Part shown: positions 1 to 9,409 of the stretch, piece by piece
Position numbering within the stretch: the first letter of the stretch is position 1
How the letters are laid out: the number at the start of each line of letters is the position of its first letter
Assembly: GCA_018883325.1 (NCBI GenBank)
Contig: VEQH01000032.1
Location: forward strand, 1 to 44,081
Direction of reading: 5' to 3'
Origin: Flavobacteriales bacterium
Lineage (GTDB): Bacteria > Bacteroidota > Bacteroidia > Flavobacteriales_D > Crocinitomicaceae
DNA: 44,081 nt
The notes under the pieces: model-generated
Database searches by the model: none
The model's input: the letters and a program-made list of their open reading frames with translations, nothing else
Told to the model about the DNA's origin: nothing
Translations under genes and position numbers: made by a program

Positions 1-163
1 TTTTTGCTTTCTGCAAGGTTGTTGTGTGCTTCGACGCACTCAGCAACAAATTTTCTTTCTTGAAAGTCATACTTATTTTTTAAAAGTTGACTTTTACATA
101 CGAGAAAACACTATTTTTAGATCATGGTAACACGATGCAGGCTAGCGAAGCTTTTGTTCAACA
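1..163 (-). repeat. Left copy of the 163-bp terminal inverted repeat (probable end of an insertion sequence)
   Basis: This is the reverse complement of 43919-44081 with a single mismatch (t at 128 against a). The inner boundary is sharp: beyond 163 the two copies share nothing. Read outward (minus strand), the repeat carries a stop codon for the gene it interrupts. At 70-68 it has an ATG that opens a frame running off the window edge and beginning MTFKKENLLLSAS. A small hairpin sits close to the edge. A multi-copy mobile element whose first gene starts here would explain all of this, but no transposase motif can be seen and I do not recognise the element. Confidence 0.85.
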
Positions 164-1311
164 GTAGTTTGTCCTTCAGGTGACCAAAGATAAGTTCCTC
201 CAGTTGCTGAAACCGCAGTTGATAAATTAAAACCTTGTCCTAAGCAAACATCAGTTGGACCTTGAATGGTAACAGTTGGTCTCTCATTAACGACAATTGT
301 CACAGAAGTAGGATTAAAACAAGCTCCTCCAGTTGGAGTAAATGTAAAGTTAAAACTGCCAGCACTTGCTGTAGATAATGTTCCGTTCCAAGTTCCTGAA
401 ATGCCATTTTGTGAGCTTGTTGGCAAAGGATTTACAGTTTCACCAACACAATATGGACCAAAAGTTGGGAAGCTTGCTGTTCCTCCACTACTAATCGCAA
501 TGGAATAAGTACCATGGGAGCAAGTTGATCCCGGACTCAAACTGACATTCAAAGTTCCAGATGTTCCAGCGCCCCACGTGACATTTATTGAATTTGTTCC
601 ATTTCCTGAATTGATTGTTCCTCCTGTAATCTGCCAATTGGAAGTTGTACCTGGTACGGCGTCAATTGTGTAAGTTGCAAGCTCATTTTGACAAACTGAA
701 AGTGGACCAGTGAAACCACTTATCGATGAATTGACAATGTTAACAGGTTTAATCACGGTGTCAATTCTACATGCTTGATAAACAATCATTTCTACTTGAT
801 ATGTTCCAATAGCTGAAAAAGTAAAAGTTGGATTTATAAGGTTTGAAGTTCCTTGTGTGGCGAAGTTCCAGCGAATTGAATCGTAAGCTTGTGGAATTTG
901 TGCTGTAAATTGAGTGTTAGCATTCAAACACGTATCGCTAACAGTAAAGTCGATTTCTTCCTGAAAATAACTTTGTAGAAAATTTGGTAAACCATAGCGA
1001 GACAATTGACCGTTTGCTGGTGAAGATTCATTTCCTCCTAAATCTAAACCTAATTCTACCCAAGCACACGCACCAACAGTACCGTTATAATTGTTCGGAT
1101 TGGTGATTTTACCGAGGTATTTTCTACCATTATTTGCACTTCCTCCGTCATTTGTATTTCTCGCAACATAAATGTTTCCATCCTTCGCAAGTTGCATTGA
1201 ACCAACATTCGCTTGTGTAGGAATATTCACTCTACTTGCATCCACATTCGCAGCCATCAAATTATATTGATAGATCAGTTTACTTGGATTCAGATCATAC
1301 CAACTGTTCAT
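142..1311 (-). pseudogene. C-terminal part of a frameshifted, truncated secreted propeller/PKD protein
   Basis: This frame continues the protein that starts at 2143. Correcting one extra base near 1379-1384 gives a continuous chain reading NPITLTNIGWAYGVEFSPDS and then into this part. The first 100 or so residues finish the propeller-like region. About residues 115-195 form a PKD-like domain, and Ig-like repeats with Cys and Gly-Thr-Trp motifs follow. The chain ends abruptly in a typical WSP-GQTT repeat followed by VEQKLR and stop; those last residues and the stop come from the terminal repeat. The C-terminal T9SS sorting or gliding-associated domain expected in this architecture is missing. 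On its own this part has no signal peptide and is unlikely to be made or exported. Confidence 0.8.
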
Positions 1312-2143
1312 ATATAGAACTTTGCTGTCGGGTGAAAATTCTACTCCATAAGCCCAACCGATATTTGTTAAAGTAATCGGGATTGGAGAGCGTCCCCGTT
1401 TGATTATTGAAATTTAAAACTTGTCCTTTGTTGTTGCTATTTCCTGTGTCAGCGATTCTTTTTCCATCCGGTGAAGCTTTCAAAATACCGATTGAAGCAT
1501 TCGTGTTTCCTGCCCAAGATTCACCAATTGCAGGACTACTCATTAAGGTTGGTGGATTGGTGTCATCAATTAAATAAATCAAAAATTTATTACTTCCATA
1601 TTCGTGTGCTAACACCCAAACGTCTTCACCATTACAATGTAGAACAGCGCAAACCTTTTCTTGAATGCGATTATTCGGTGAAATATTGATGTTTTTTTGG
1701 TTTGAAACCACATCACCAAAACCGTTATTTAAGGTCATATCGATTACAGAATAATACAACCTTGCAGGTGATAAACCTGTGCCACCGCCTGAAGGAACGG
1801 AAAACAGATAATAAATGCTTGAACTTCCAGGTTTTGGTACAATTACGCCAGATTGTGCTGAAGATGGGTCACCATTTAAACCAAAACCATTTGGTATTTG
1901 AACATTGTTGCGGTCCCAAACTTTGATTCCGTCTGAATAAAATTGTAATTGTCCAGCGGCATTTGAAATTGAAGCGACTCCTTCCCAAGCATTCATTTGA
2001 CTTCCGGTTAATATTGTTGGTGGATTCGTTCCAAATGAAACAGCTGCTTTATTTCCAAAATACCAGTTATCAGCTTGATTTTGAGAAAATAAGTTGGTTG
2101 AAACAAATAAAATTAAAAGGAAGAATAGAGTATTCAAGCGCAT
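1295..2143 (-). CDS. N-terminal part of a secreted beta-propeller protein (frameshifted)
   Basis: The protein opens with a signal peptide (MRLNTLFFLLILFVSTNLFSQ) and then a region of the kind found in Bacteroidota surface proteins: a WYFGNKAAVSF start, a SNAAGQLQFYSDG blade, and a YYSVIDM motif. These are repeated blades of a WD40/NHL-like propeller, usually followed by PKD repeats and a T9SS C-terminal domain. The reading frame is right until about residue 253. There one extra base in a short G/C run (around 1380) sends it into a false tail ending at 1295, while the true continuation lies in the next frame down to 142. The frameshift is either a real mutation or an assembly error. A good promoter lies just upstream. 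Confidence 0.8.
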   Translation of the reverse strand: MRLNTLFFLLILFVSTNLFSQNQADNWYFGNKAAVSFGTNPPTILTGSQMNAWEGVASISNAAGQLQFYSDGIKVWDRNNVQIPNGFGLNGDPSSAQSGVIVPKPGSSSIYYLFSVPSGGGTGLSPARLYYSVIDMTLNNGFGDVVSNQKNINISPNNRIQEKVCAVLHCNGEDVWVLAHEYGSNKFLIYLIDDTNPPTLMSSPAIGESWAGNTNASIGILKASPDGKRIADTGNSNNKGQVLNFNNQTGTLSNPDYFNKYRLGLWSRIFTRQQSSIYEQLV

Positions 2144-2162
2144 TTTTGGAGAGATTTGAGTG

Positions 2163-2192
2163 CAAAGTTAGGTAAAGTTGATTTAAAACAAA
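2163..2192 (-). promoter_or_regulatory. Bacteroidota-type promoter for the propeller gene
   Basis: On the minus strand TAACTTTG (2170-2163) matches the -7 box TAnnTTTG. A TTTG (2192-2189) lies 18 nt upstream as the -33 element. The predicted start leaves a leader of about 15 nt before the ATG at 2143. The -33 element overlaps the T-tract of the atp terminator. Confidence 0.6.
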
Positions 2193-2220
2193 AAAGGCAT
2201 CCAAATTGAATGCCTTTTAA
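2191..2220 (-). terminator. Rho-independent terminator of the atp operon
   Basis: A 9-bp stem (AAAAGGCAT, 2192-2200, with ATGCCTTTT, 2210-2218) closes a 9-nt loop. In the minus-strand direction it is followed by a run of T. It lies 18 bp past the atpG stop and before the promoter of the next gene. Confidence 0.75.
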
Positions 2221-2237
2221 TAATAAGTATTTAAATA

Positions 2238-3113
2238 TTAACCATTTAAAGCTTCAGCTCCACCAACGATTTCTAAGATTTCGTTTGTAATTGCAGCTTG
2301 ACGTGCTTTGTTGTAGCTAAGTTTAAGATTCTTTTGAAGTTCCTTCGCATTGTCAGTTGCTTTGTGCATTGCAGTCATACGCGCACCGTGTTCAGCGGCA
2401 AAAGAATCACGAATTGCTTTAAAAACTTGTAATTTCAATGATTTCGGAATCAAGTCTTCAACGATTTCATTTTTAGATGGTTCAAAAATGTAATCACCTG
2501 CAGCGTTTGAACCTTCAGAAACAGTTGGAATAATTGGTAAAAATTGTTCTGCTTCAACTGATTGTGTTGCAGCATTGATAAAACGATTGTAAACCAAAAC
2601 AACTTTATCATATTCTTTTGCTTTGAAACCGCGCATCACTTCTTCAGCGATTTTTGCAACATTTTCAAATTTTAAATCTGCGTAAACATCCTCTAATGGA
2701 GCTAAAGTTGGGTTGATATAATAATTAGGTGTGTTTTTGTAAGCATCCTTAATTTTTTTACCCAAGCACAACAATTTCACATTTTTGTTTGCGTAATCTT
2801 CTTGCATTAACGCAGCAACTCTTTTGATGATATTGTTGTTGAAACCTCCACACAAACCACGATTAGAAGTGATACCGATAATTAATACCGATTTAACTTC
2901 TCTTGCATCTGAATACGCATTTTCAGATAAATCAAGGGTAGCGCTTAAATTTTCAAGAATCTCCTTTAATTTTCCAGCATACGGACGCATTGCTGTAACA
3001 GCATCTTGTGCACGTTTTAACTTCGCTGCTGATACCATTTTCATCGCAGAAGTAATCTGCATTGTGGAACCAACGGAGGTAATTCTATTTCGTATTTCCT
3101 TTAAATTAGCCAT
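2238..3113 (-). CDS. atpG: F1Fo ATP synthase subunit gamma
   Basis: This is the central rotor stalk of F1, which turns inside the alpha3beta3 ring and couples proton flow to ATP synthesis. The 291 residues are the usual length. The N-terminal coiled-coil helix has the conserved start (MANLKEIRNRITSVGSTMQITSAMKMVSAAKL). The middle has SNRGLCGGFNNN, and the C-terminal helix has the family signature around RMTAMHKATDNA and YNKARQAAITNEILEIVGGA. It is the last gene of the operon and is followed by a clear terminator. An AT-rich spacer of 80 bp with repeats separates it from atpA. Bacteroidota keep the beta and epsilon genes elsewhere, which fits their absence here. Confidence 0.98.
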   Translation of the reverse strand: MANLKEIRNRITSVGSTMQITSAMKMVSAAKLKRAQDAVTAMRPYAGKLKEILENLSATLDLSENAYSDAREVKSVLIIGITSNRGLCGGFNNNIIKRVAALMQEDYANKNVKLLCLGKKIKDAYKNTPNYYINPTLAPLEDVYADLKFENVAKIAEEVMRGFKAKEYDKVVLVYNRFINAATQSVEAEQFLPIIPTVSEGSNAAGDYIFEPSKNEIVEDLIPKSLKLQVFKAIRDSFAAEHGARMTAMHKATDNAKELQKNLKLSYNKARQAAITNEILEIVGGAEALNG

Positions 3114-3119
3114 TTTTTT

Positions 3120-3180
3120 GAGTTAAAAGTGAAAAGTTAAGAATTAAGAGTGTTATTACTTTTCACTCTTAACTTTAAAT
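3120..3180. repeat. AT-rich inverted and direct repeat between atpA and atpG
   Basis: The spacer contains related words such as AGTTAAGAGTGAAAAGT in both orientations, so the transcript could fold (AGTTAAGAGT pairing with ACTCTTAATT on the minus strand). Similar words recur at 7447-7480 and 9241-9255. This looks like a dispersed intergenic repeat rather than a terminator, as no T-run follows. Confidence 0.45.
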
Positions 3181-3193
3181 TCTTCACTAATAA

Positions 3194-4768
3194 TTAATAT
3201 TTATCAGCTACTTCCTTTGCAACTTTTGTCAATGTATCAGTAATTTCGTCTGTATATTTTCCAGCTTTCAATGCTACTAATACATCTGCATGTTTCGCTT
3301 CTAAAACTGTCAAATAATCTTTTTCGAATTCTTTTACTTTGTTGATCGGAACGCGTTGCATCAAACCTTTTGTTCCAACATAGATAATCGCAATTTGCTT
3401 TTCAACTGGATATGGATCACCTTCTTTTTGTTTCAAGATTTCCACGTTTCTTGCTCCTTTATCCAATACTGATTTTGTAGCAGCATCAAGGTCAGAACCA
3501 AATTTCGCAAACGCCTCTAATTCTCTATATTGTGCTTGGTCTAATTTCAAAGTACCAGCAACTTTTTTCATTGATTTGATTTGAGCGTTACCTCCAACAC
3601 GAGATACAGAGATACCAACGTTGATTGCTGGACGAATACCTGCGTTGAACAAGTCACCTTCCAAGAAAATCTGTCCGTCAGTAATCGAAATTACGTTTGT
3701 TGGGATATAAGCAGAAACGTCTCCCGCTTGTGTTTCAATAATTGGTAATGCTGTCAAAGAACCACCACCTTTCACTAATCCTTTCATAGATTCTGGTAGG
3801 TCGTTCATTTGGCTAGCAATAGTATCATCAGCGATAATTTTTGCGGCACGCTCTAATAAACGAGAGTGTAAGTAGAATACGTCACCTGGGTAAGCCTCAC
3901 GACCTGGAGGACGACGTAATAATAAAGACACCTCACGGTAAGCAACTGCTTGTTTTGACAAGTCATCAAACACGATTAATGCTGGACGTCCTGAATCGCG
4001 GAAAAACTCACCAATAGCAGCACCAGTCATAGGAGCATAAAACTGCATCGGAGCAGGATCAGAAGCGTTAGAAGCAACAATTGTTGTATAAGCCATTGCA
4101 CCAGCATCTTCTAATTTTTTAACGATTCCAGCAACTGTTGAACCTTTTTGTCCAACAGCTACATAAATACAGTATACAGGTTCTCCTCTATCGAAGAATT
4201 CTCTTTGATTGATAATCGTATCGATTGCAACAGTTGTTTTTCCTGTTTGACGGTCACCGATGATTAACTCACGTTGTCCACGTCCGATTGGAATCATCGC
4301 ATCTACCGCTTTGATACCTGTTTGCAAAGGCTCATTTACAGGTTGACGGAAGATAACACCTGGCGCTTTACGCTCGATTGGCATTTCATATAATTCACCT
4401 TGAATTGGTCCTTTACCATCGATCGGTTGCCCTAAAGTATCAACAACACGACCAACCATTCCTTCACCAACTTTTACAGAAGCAATTTTTCCTAAACGAC
4501 GAACTGTATCACCTTCGTTTACACTAGATGAACGACCAAGAATTACGGCTCCAACATTGTCTTCTTCCAAGTTCAAAGCGATACCTTGCGCACCACTTTT
4601 GAATTCGATAAGTTCACCATATTGAACACCATTCATTCCATAAATACGAGCGATACCGTCTCCTACTTGTAGAACGGTTCCAACTTCTTGTAGTTCAGCT
4701 TCTGAGCGAAAACCTGAAAGTTGTTCTCTTAAAATTGCTGAAACTTCTGCCGGTTTAATATCTGCCAT
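3194..4768 (-). CDS. atpA: F1Fo ATP synthase subunit alpha
   Basis: This is the non-catalytic nucleotide-binding subunit of the F1 hexamer. The 524 residues are full length. The N-terminal beta-barrel has the stretch [15 protein letters not shown]. The Walker A motif GDRQTGKT lies near residue 171, and a Walker B-like [11 protein letters not shown] and the alpha signature [14 protein letters not shown] follow. The C-terminal helical bundle is complete. It lies 27 bp downstream of atpH in the operon. No lesion is seen. Confidence 0.99.
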   Translation of the reverse strand: MADIKPAEVSAILREQLSGFRSEAELQEVGTVLQVGDGIARIYGMNGVQYGELIEFKSGAQGIALNLEEDNVGAVILGRSSSVNEGDTVRRLGKIASVKVGEGMVGRVVDTLGQPIDGKGPIQGELYEMPIERKAPGVIFRQPVNEPLQTGIKAVDAMIPIGRGQRELIIGDRQTGKTTVAIDTIINQREFFDRGEPVYCIYVAVGQKGSTVAGIVKKLEDAGAMAYTTIVASNASDPAPMQFYAPMTGAAIGEFFRDSGRPALIVFDDLSKQAVAYREVSLLLRRPPGREAYPGDVFYLHSRLLERAAKIIADDTIASQMNDLPESMKGLVKGGGSLTALPIIETQAGDVSAYIPTNVISITDGQIFLEGDLFNAGIRPAINVGISVSRVGGNAQIKSMKKVAGTLKLDQAQYRELEAFAKFGSDLDAATKSVLDKGARNVEILKQKEGDPYPVEKQIAIIYVGTKGLMQRVPINKVKEFEKDYLTVLEAKHADVLVALKAGKYTDEITDTLTKVAKEVADKY

Positions 4769-4795
4769 TTTGTTTTGTATTAATTGTGCTTTGTT

Positions 4796-5329
4796 TTATT
4801 TTGATAATTCTTGTTTCATTCTTAGTAACTGAGTTGCCACAGATGCATCGAACTGTTTGTCTCCCATTCTAACTACAAATCCACCAACGATTGTTTCGTC
4901 AACGATTTCCGTAATTTCTAATGTACCTTTTACAGTAGCGCTAATTTTTGCAATGATGTTTGCTTTTGTTGCTGCATCTAAAGCACGAGCACTTGTAATT
5001 GTAATCGGAACAATTCCTTTGTATTCTTTAACTTGACTGATGTAAGAATGCGCTATTTCAGTGATGAAACGCTCTCTACCATTCTTAGTAATCAAGGCGA
5101 TAAAAGAAAGTGTCAAAGGTTCAAACTCTCCGAATAATTTGTTCAATACGTCAATTTTCTTGTCGATATTGATAATTGGAGAATTTAAAAACACTTGAAA
5201 CTCATTTGTTTCTTTTGCCGCTGTAAGAATACGTTGCATATTAGATTCAATAGCTTCCACCTTTTGTTGATCAACTGCTAATTCTAACAATGCTTTCGCG
5301 TATCTTGATGCTGATTTTGCTGATTTCAT
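4796..5329 (-). CDS. atpH: F1Fo ATP synthase subunit delta
   Basis: This is the peripheral-stalk subunit that joins the top of F1 to subunit b (called OSCP in mitochondria). The 177 residues are the normal length. The N-terminal six-helix domain begins SAKSASRYAKALLELA, and the C-terminal part carries the family pattern VDETIVGGFVVRMGDKQFDASVATQL. It starts 7 bp after the atpF stop, so the two are translated from one message. The assignment rests on both the motif and the operon position. Confidence 0.97.
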   Translation of the reverse strand: MKSAKSASRYAKALLELAVDQQKVEAIESNMQRILTAAKETNEFQVFLNSPIINIDKKIDVLNKLFGEFEPLTLSFIALITKNGRERFITEIAHSYISQVKEYKGIVPITITSARALDAATKANIIAKISATVKGTLEITEIVDETIVGGFVVRMGDKQFDASVATQLLRMKQELSK

Positions 5330-5336
5330 CTCTGAA

Positions 5337-5831
5337 TTAATTCATGTTAATATCACCAACCAATTTGTCAGCTAATGCTTTTTGTTTTTCATCAGATGCT
5401 AATTCACCTCTGATAACTTTTTCAGCAATTTCTAAAGACAATGCAGCAACGTGTGTTTTCAATTCTGCCATTGCAGCAGCTTTCTCACTGTTGATTGTAT
5501 GTCTTGCACTTTCAACGATTTTATCAGCTTCTAATTTTGATTTAGATTTTGCTGCTTCAATCATTTGATTTGCTGATTCTTTTGCTTCTTTCAAGATGTT
5601 ATCTCTTTCAGCTCTTGCTTCTTTTAAAATTTTGTCATTTTCAGCTTGTAAAGCTTGCATTTCAGAACGCGTTTTCTCAGCTAATTCTAATGCTTCAGTG
5701 ATTTTTTGCTCTCTTGCATTTACAGCAGAAAGAATTGGTTTCCAAGCAAATTTTGCTAATAAGAAAAGTAGGATGCAAAATACAAGTGCTGTCCAAAATA
5801 AAAGTCCTAAATCTGGTAATATTAAATCCAT
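5337..5831 (-). CDS. atpF: F1Fo ATP synthase subunit b
   Basis: This is the membrane-anchored stator stalk of Fo. The 164 residues have one N-terminal transmembrane segment (LLFWTALVFCILLFLLAKFAWKPI, about residues 9-32), and the Lys/Pro after it is typical. A long charged helix follows to the C-terminus, rich in Ala, Glu and Lys, that would pair as a right-handed coiled coil. The start lies 38 bp past the end of the atpE-atpF hairpin, so its expression may be lower than that of atpE. Confidence 0.97.
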   Translation of the reverse strand: MDLILPDLGLLFWTALVFCILLFLLAKFAWKPILSAVNAREQKITEALELAEKTRSEMQALQAENDKILKEARAERDNILKEAKESANQMIEAAKSKSKLEADKIVESARHTINSEKAAAMAELKTHVAALSLEIAEKVIRGELASDEKQKALADKLVGDINMN

Positions 5832-5868
5832 TTTATTCTAAATTTTAATTTTTTAAGTTTTCAAAAAT

Positions 5869-5903
5869 AAAGTGTGTTACAACCAACCGTTGCAACACAC
5901 TTT
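5869..5903 (-). promoter_or_regulatory. Strong hairpin between atpE and atpF (attenuator or processing site)
   Basis: AAAGTGTGTT (5869-5878) pairs perfectly with AACACACTTT (5894-5903). An inner CAAC/GTTG helix continues the stem past a single mismatch, and the loop is 5 nt. On the minus strand it begins 6 nt after the atpE stop and is followed by ATTTTTG, so it resembles a leaky terminator or an RNA-stabilising 3' end. Either would raise the amount of c subunit over the others, matching the 8-15 copies per ring known for the complex. The function is inferred. Confidence 0.65.
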
Positions 5904-5909
5904 AAAGTT

Positions 5910-7255
<1,346 letters not shown>

Positions 7256-7293
7256 GAACTAAAGTTTCTCTTGTGGGTTTTCAAAATTTGGCG

Positions 7294-7324
7294 CAAAGGT
7301 AGTTAAACTTTATTAACAAACAAT
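7294..7324 (-). promoter_or_regulatory. Promoter of the atp operon
   Basis: On the minus strand ATTG (7324-7321), 19 nt, and TACCTTTG (7301-7294) match the Bacteroidota -33/-7 consensus. The predicted transcript starts near 7288 and leaves a leader of about 33 nt before the atpB ATG. Confidence 0.65.
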
Positions 7325-7490
7325 AATAAAGAGAGATTGCATATTTTATTTTTCAATAATTTGATGAATTACTGTGCAATTAAAGCTGAAAAATTCCAAT
7401 CTAAATGGACTGTTTGTGGTTTGGGTTCAATGGTTATTTCAAATTGAGTTAAAAGTTAAAAACGAAGAGTTAAGAGTAAAAAGCTCCTTA

Positions 7491-8780
7491 CTAAAACTTA
7501 GTAACCTTCCTCCGCTCCTTCAATACATTGTTCTCCACCTGCAAAAAATACTCCCCAGCAGCCAATGCACTTATATCCAAAGGCAAACTCTCTGTGTTTT
7601 TGGGAACGTTGATTTTTCTAACAAGCCGACCACGGGCATCAATAACAAGCAATTGACTATCAGACGACAAACCAGAAAATTGAACCGTTAAGTTGCCGTT
7701 TGTGGGTGAAGGATAAACCAACCATGAAAAACTAGTTGGTGGTGGCGTGATTGTATCTTGCGGAATAGTAACAAAAACAGTAACGCTATCCATTAAATCC
7801 ACAATACATGGAACCGTTTCTGAAGTATCAATGAGCCCAAAATAGTAGGTGGTAGTGACCTCAGGCGTGGCGATGGGATTGAGAATAGTTGTATCACTCA
7901 AACCATCACTTGGCCACCAACGATAGACCAAATCGTTCCAACAACCCTCACAATTGGCTTGCAGTGAAACACTTTCTCCCAAAGTATCAATTTCTCCTCC
8001 AAGCCCTGCGGAGATTTCTGGGAGTTCATACACACCGAAGTCGTCGAAGTAGTAGTAAGCGTAACCACAAGGATATATTTCAGGACATGTAAAATTTACT
8101 TCTTGAAATAAATCAAAGCAGCCAATAGTCATGTAATTTTCATTTCCAGTTGCTTCATAAACACCTTTCACTAGAGACCAATTTAACGTATCTCTAGGGA
8201 CATATTTACAATTAACTCCATTATTTAAAACAATTCTGTTAAAATTATTTTGCAAAACAGAATCTTTCGTAAATCTAGCTTGAATACAATCAGTTGACGA
8301 AAATTGCAAGCTTGGGGTAACGACATAAAATGAAACACAGTATTTTTTCTGATTTAATTTTGAATTAAGTTTTACCTCTAAATACTCTCTACCACTAACA
8401 CCAATACTATTTGGTAAAACGCCAGCACCTACGAATCCATCGCCTGTTCTAGGATATTGAAAACCAATGAAATTTGAAGGAACTGTACCATTACAACTAT
8501 GCCAAAAATCAGTGCTACTCCCCCCACAATTCAAAGGTTCAGGCTGCGCAGGCGAAAACCATGGAACTGCCCTACAAATCTTATTCGCTCCGCTTAGAGA
8601 AGGATTTCCAGATAAATAGGGACAAGTATCAAAAATTTCAAAACTAGGATTTGGAACTAGATTAACTTGCGCTTTTGAAGAATTTGAAATACAACAATTC
8701 AGCAAGAGAAAAAATAGAATTTGAACCAATTCGAAACCAAATCCCAGAATGTATTTTTTGTTTTGATTATTCAAGATCAA
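7491..8780 (-). CDS. Secreted T9SS cargo protein
   Basis: The 429-residue protein has a signal peptide (hydrophobic FELVQILFFLLLNCC, cleavage probably after SSKAQ). A lectin-like module starting NLVPNPSFEIFDTCP follows, of the kind common in Bacteroidota surface proteins, and an Ig-like region at about 250-335. A T9SS type A sorting domain forms the last 80 residues (YPSPTNGNLTVQF, DARGRLVRKI, LAAGEYFLQV, ending KVTKF). It should cross the outer membrane by T9SS and be anchored or released; its ligand is unknown. The only start before the signal peptide is TTG (8780, or 8774), so initiation is probably weak. Its 5' end touches the KilA-N remnant upstream. Confidence 0.85.
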   Translation of the reverse strand: MILNNQNKKYILGFGFELVQILFFLLLNCCISNSSKAQVNLVPNPSFEIFDTCPYLSGNPSLSGANKICRAVPWFSPAQPEPLNCGGSSTDFWHSCNGTVPSNFIGFQYPRTGDGFVGAGVLPNSIGVSGREYLEVKLNSKLNQKKYCVSFYVVTPSLQFSSTDCIQARFTKDSVLQNNFNRIVLNNGVNCKYVPRDTLNWSLVKGVYEATGNENYMTIGCFDLFQEVNFTCPEIYPCGYAYYYFDDFGVYELPEISAGLGGEIDTLGESVSLQANCEGCWNDLVYRWWPSDGLSDTTILNPIATPEVTTTYYFGLIDTSETVPCIVDLMDSVTVFVTIPQDTITPPPTSFSWLVYPSPTNGNLTVQFSGLSSDSQLLVIDARGRLVRKINVPKNTESLPLDISALAAGEYFLQVENNVLKERRKVTKF

Positions 8781-9145
8781 GGTTTTTTAATTGAGGAAGA
8801 TTCAATAAAGACTTCATTTGAGAAATAGCAATTTGATTTAATTGTATCAAGCGATGTACCAACAGCGTGCATTGCTTTTAACCAATTTTTTACCGATAAA
8901 ACAAAATTATTACTACCAGAGGTATTTTTAATTATACCGAATTCGGTATAATTAAAATCAGGATTATACAACGATTCCCATTCTCCCAAGTATTCAATAG
9001 TACTTTTTAAGCTCAACCATTTGATAATAACAATTTCTTGAAATTGACTTTTAGCCATATCCGTCAATGAAATATAATCATCATTTGCTTCTGAAAGGAT
9101 CGTTATTTCAGCTCCATCAATGGCAATTTCCCTAGTTTTTGTCAT
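8767..9145 (-). pseudogene. KilA-N domain gene remnant with internal deletion
   Basis: The first 95 or so residues match the start of the KilA-N DNA-binding family: DDYISLTDMAKSQ, then a KWLSLKSTIEYLGEWE core, NPDFNYTEFG, and LSVKNWLKAMHAVG. Full Bacteroidota members run to about 270 residues. Here the frame ends after 122 with an unrelated tail. Another frame over the same bases reads RLIQLNQIAISQMKSLLNLP and stops at 8769-8767. That resembles the C-terminal helix usual in these proteins. The middle two thirds therefore appear deleted, with the end out of frame. Such genes are often phage or mobile-element borne. The deletion model rests on memory of the family and has not been aligned. Confidence 0.6.
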
Positions 9146-9409
9146 ACATTCGAATACTTGTAGAACTAAATATACAACAAATTTTCAAATCAAAATCCAC
9201 TACCAAAAAATAGAACTACCTTATTTTCATTCAAAGAAACAACTTTTCACTCTTCATACATGACGCTCTACTTCGTTCCGGTCAGTACCTTCGGCTCTTC
9301 ACTAAAACTTCGTAACCAAAAAATAGAACTACCAAAATTTTCATTCAAAGAAAAAACTCCCAATTTCATCTGTCAGCTGACAGACAAATTTTCAAATTAA
9401 AATTTCCTT
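9146..9409. repeat. Gene-free spacer with duplicated segments and a palindrome
   Basis: No coding sequence is seen. 9202-9239 and 9315-9353 share accaaaaaatagaactacc and ttttcattcaaagaaa as direct repeats. 9178-9196 and 9385-9403 share caaattttcaaat-aaaat. TCTGTCAGCTGACAGA (9369-9384) is a perfect 16-bp palindrome. On the minus strand 9301-9316 reads like the 3' end of the T9SS gene at 7491 (V-T-K-F-stop), so part of the spacer may be a copied gene end. Confidence 0.5.

Noticed and set aside
7374-7691. 105-residue plus-strand open frame
   Set aside because: It runs antisense through the T9SS sorting domain of the gene at 7491 and starts in repeat-like spacer.
8767-9403. Prophage remnant around the KilA-N gene
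   Set aside because: Only one phage-type domain is present, with no structural, lysis or integrase genes beside it.
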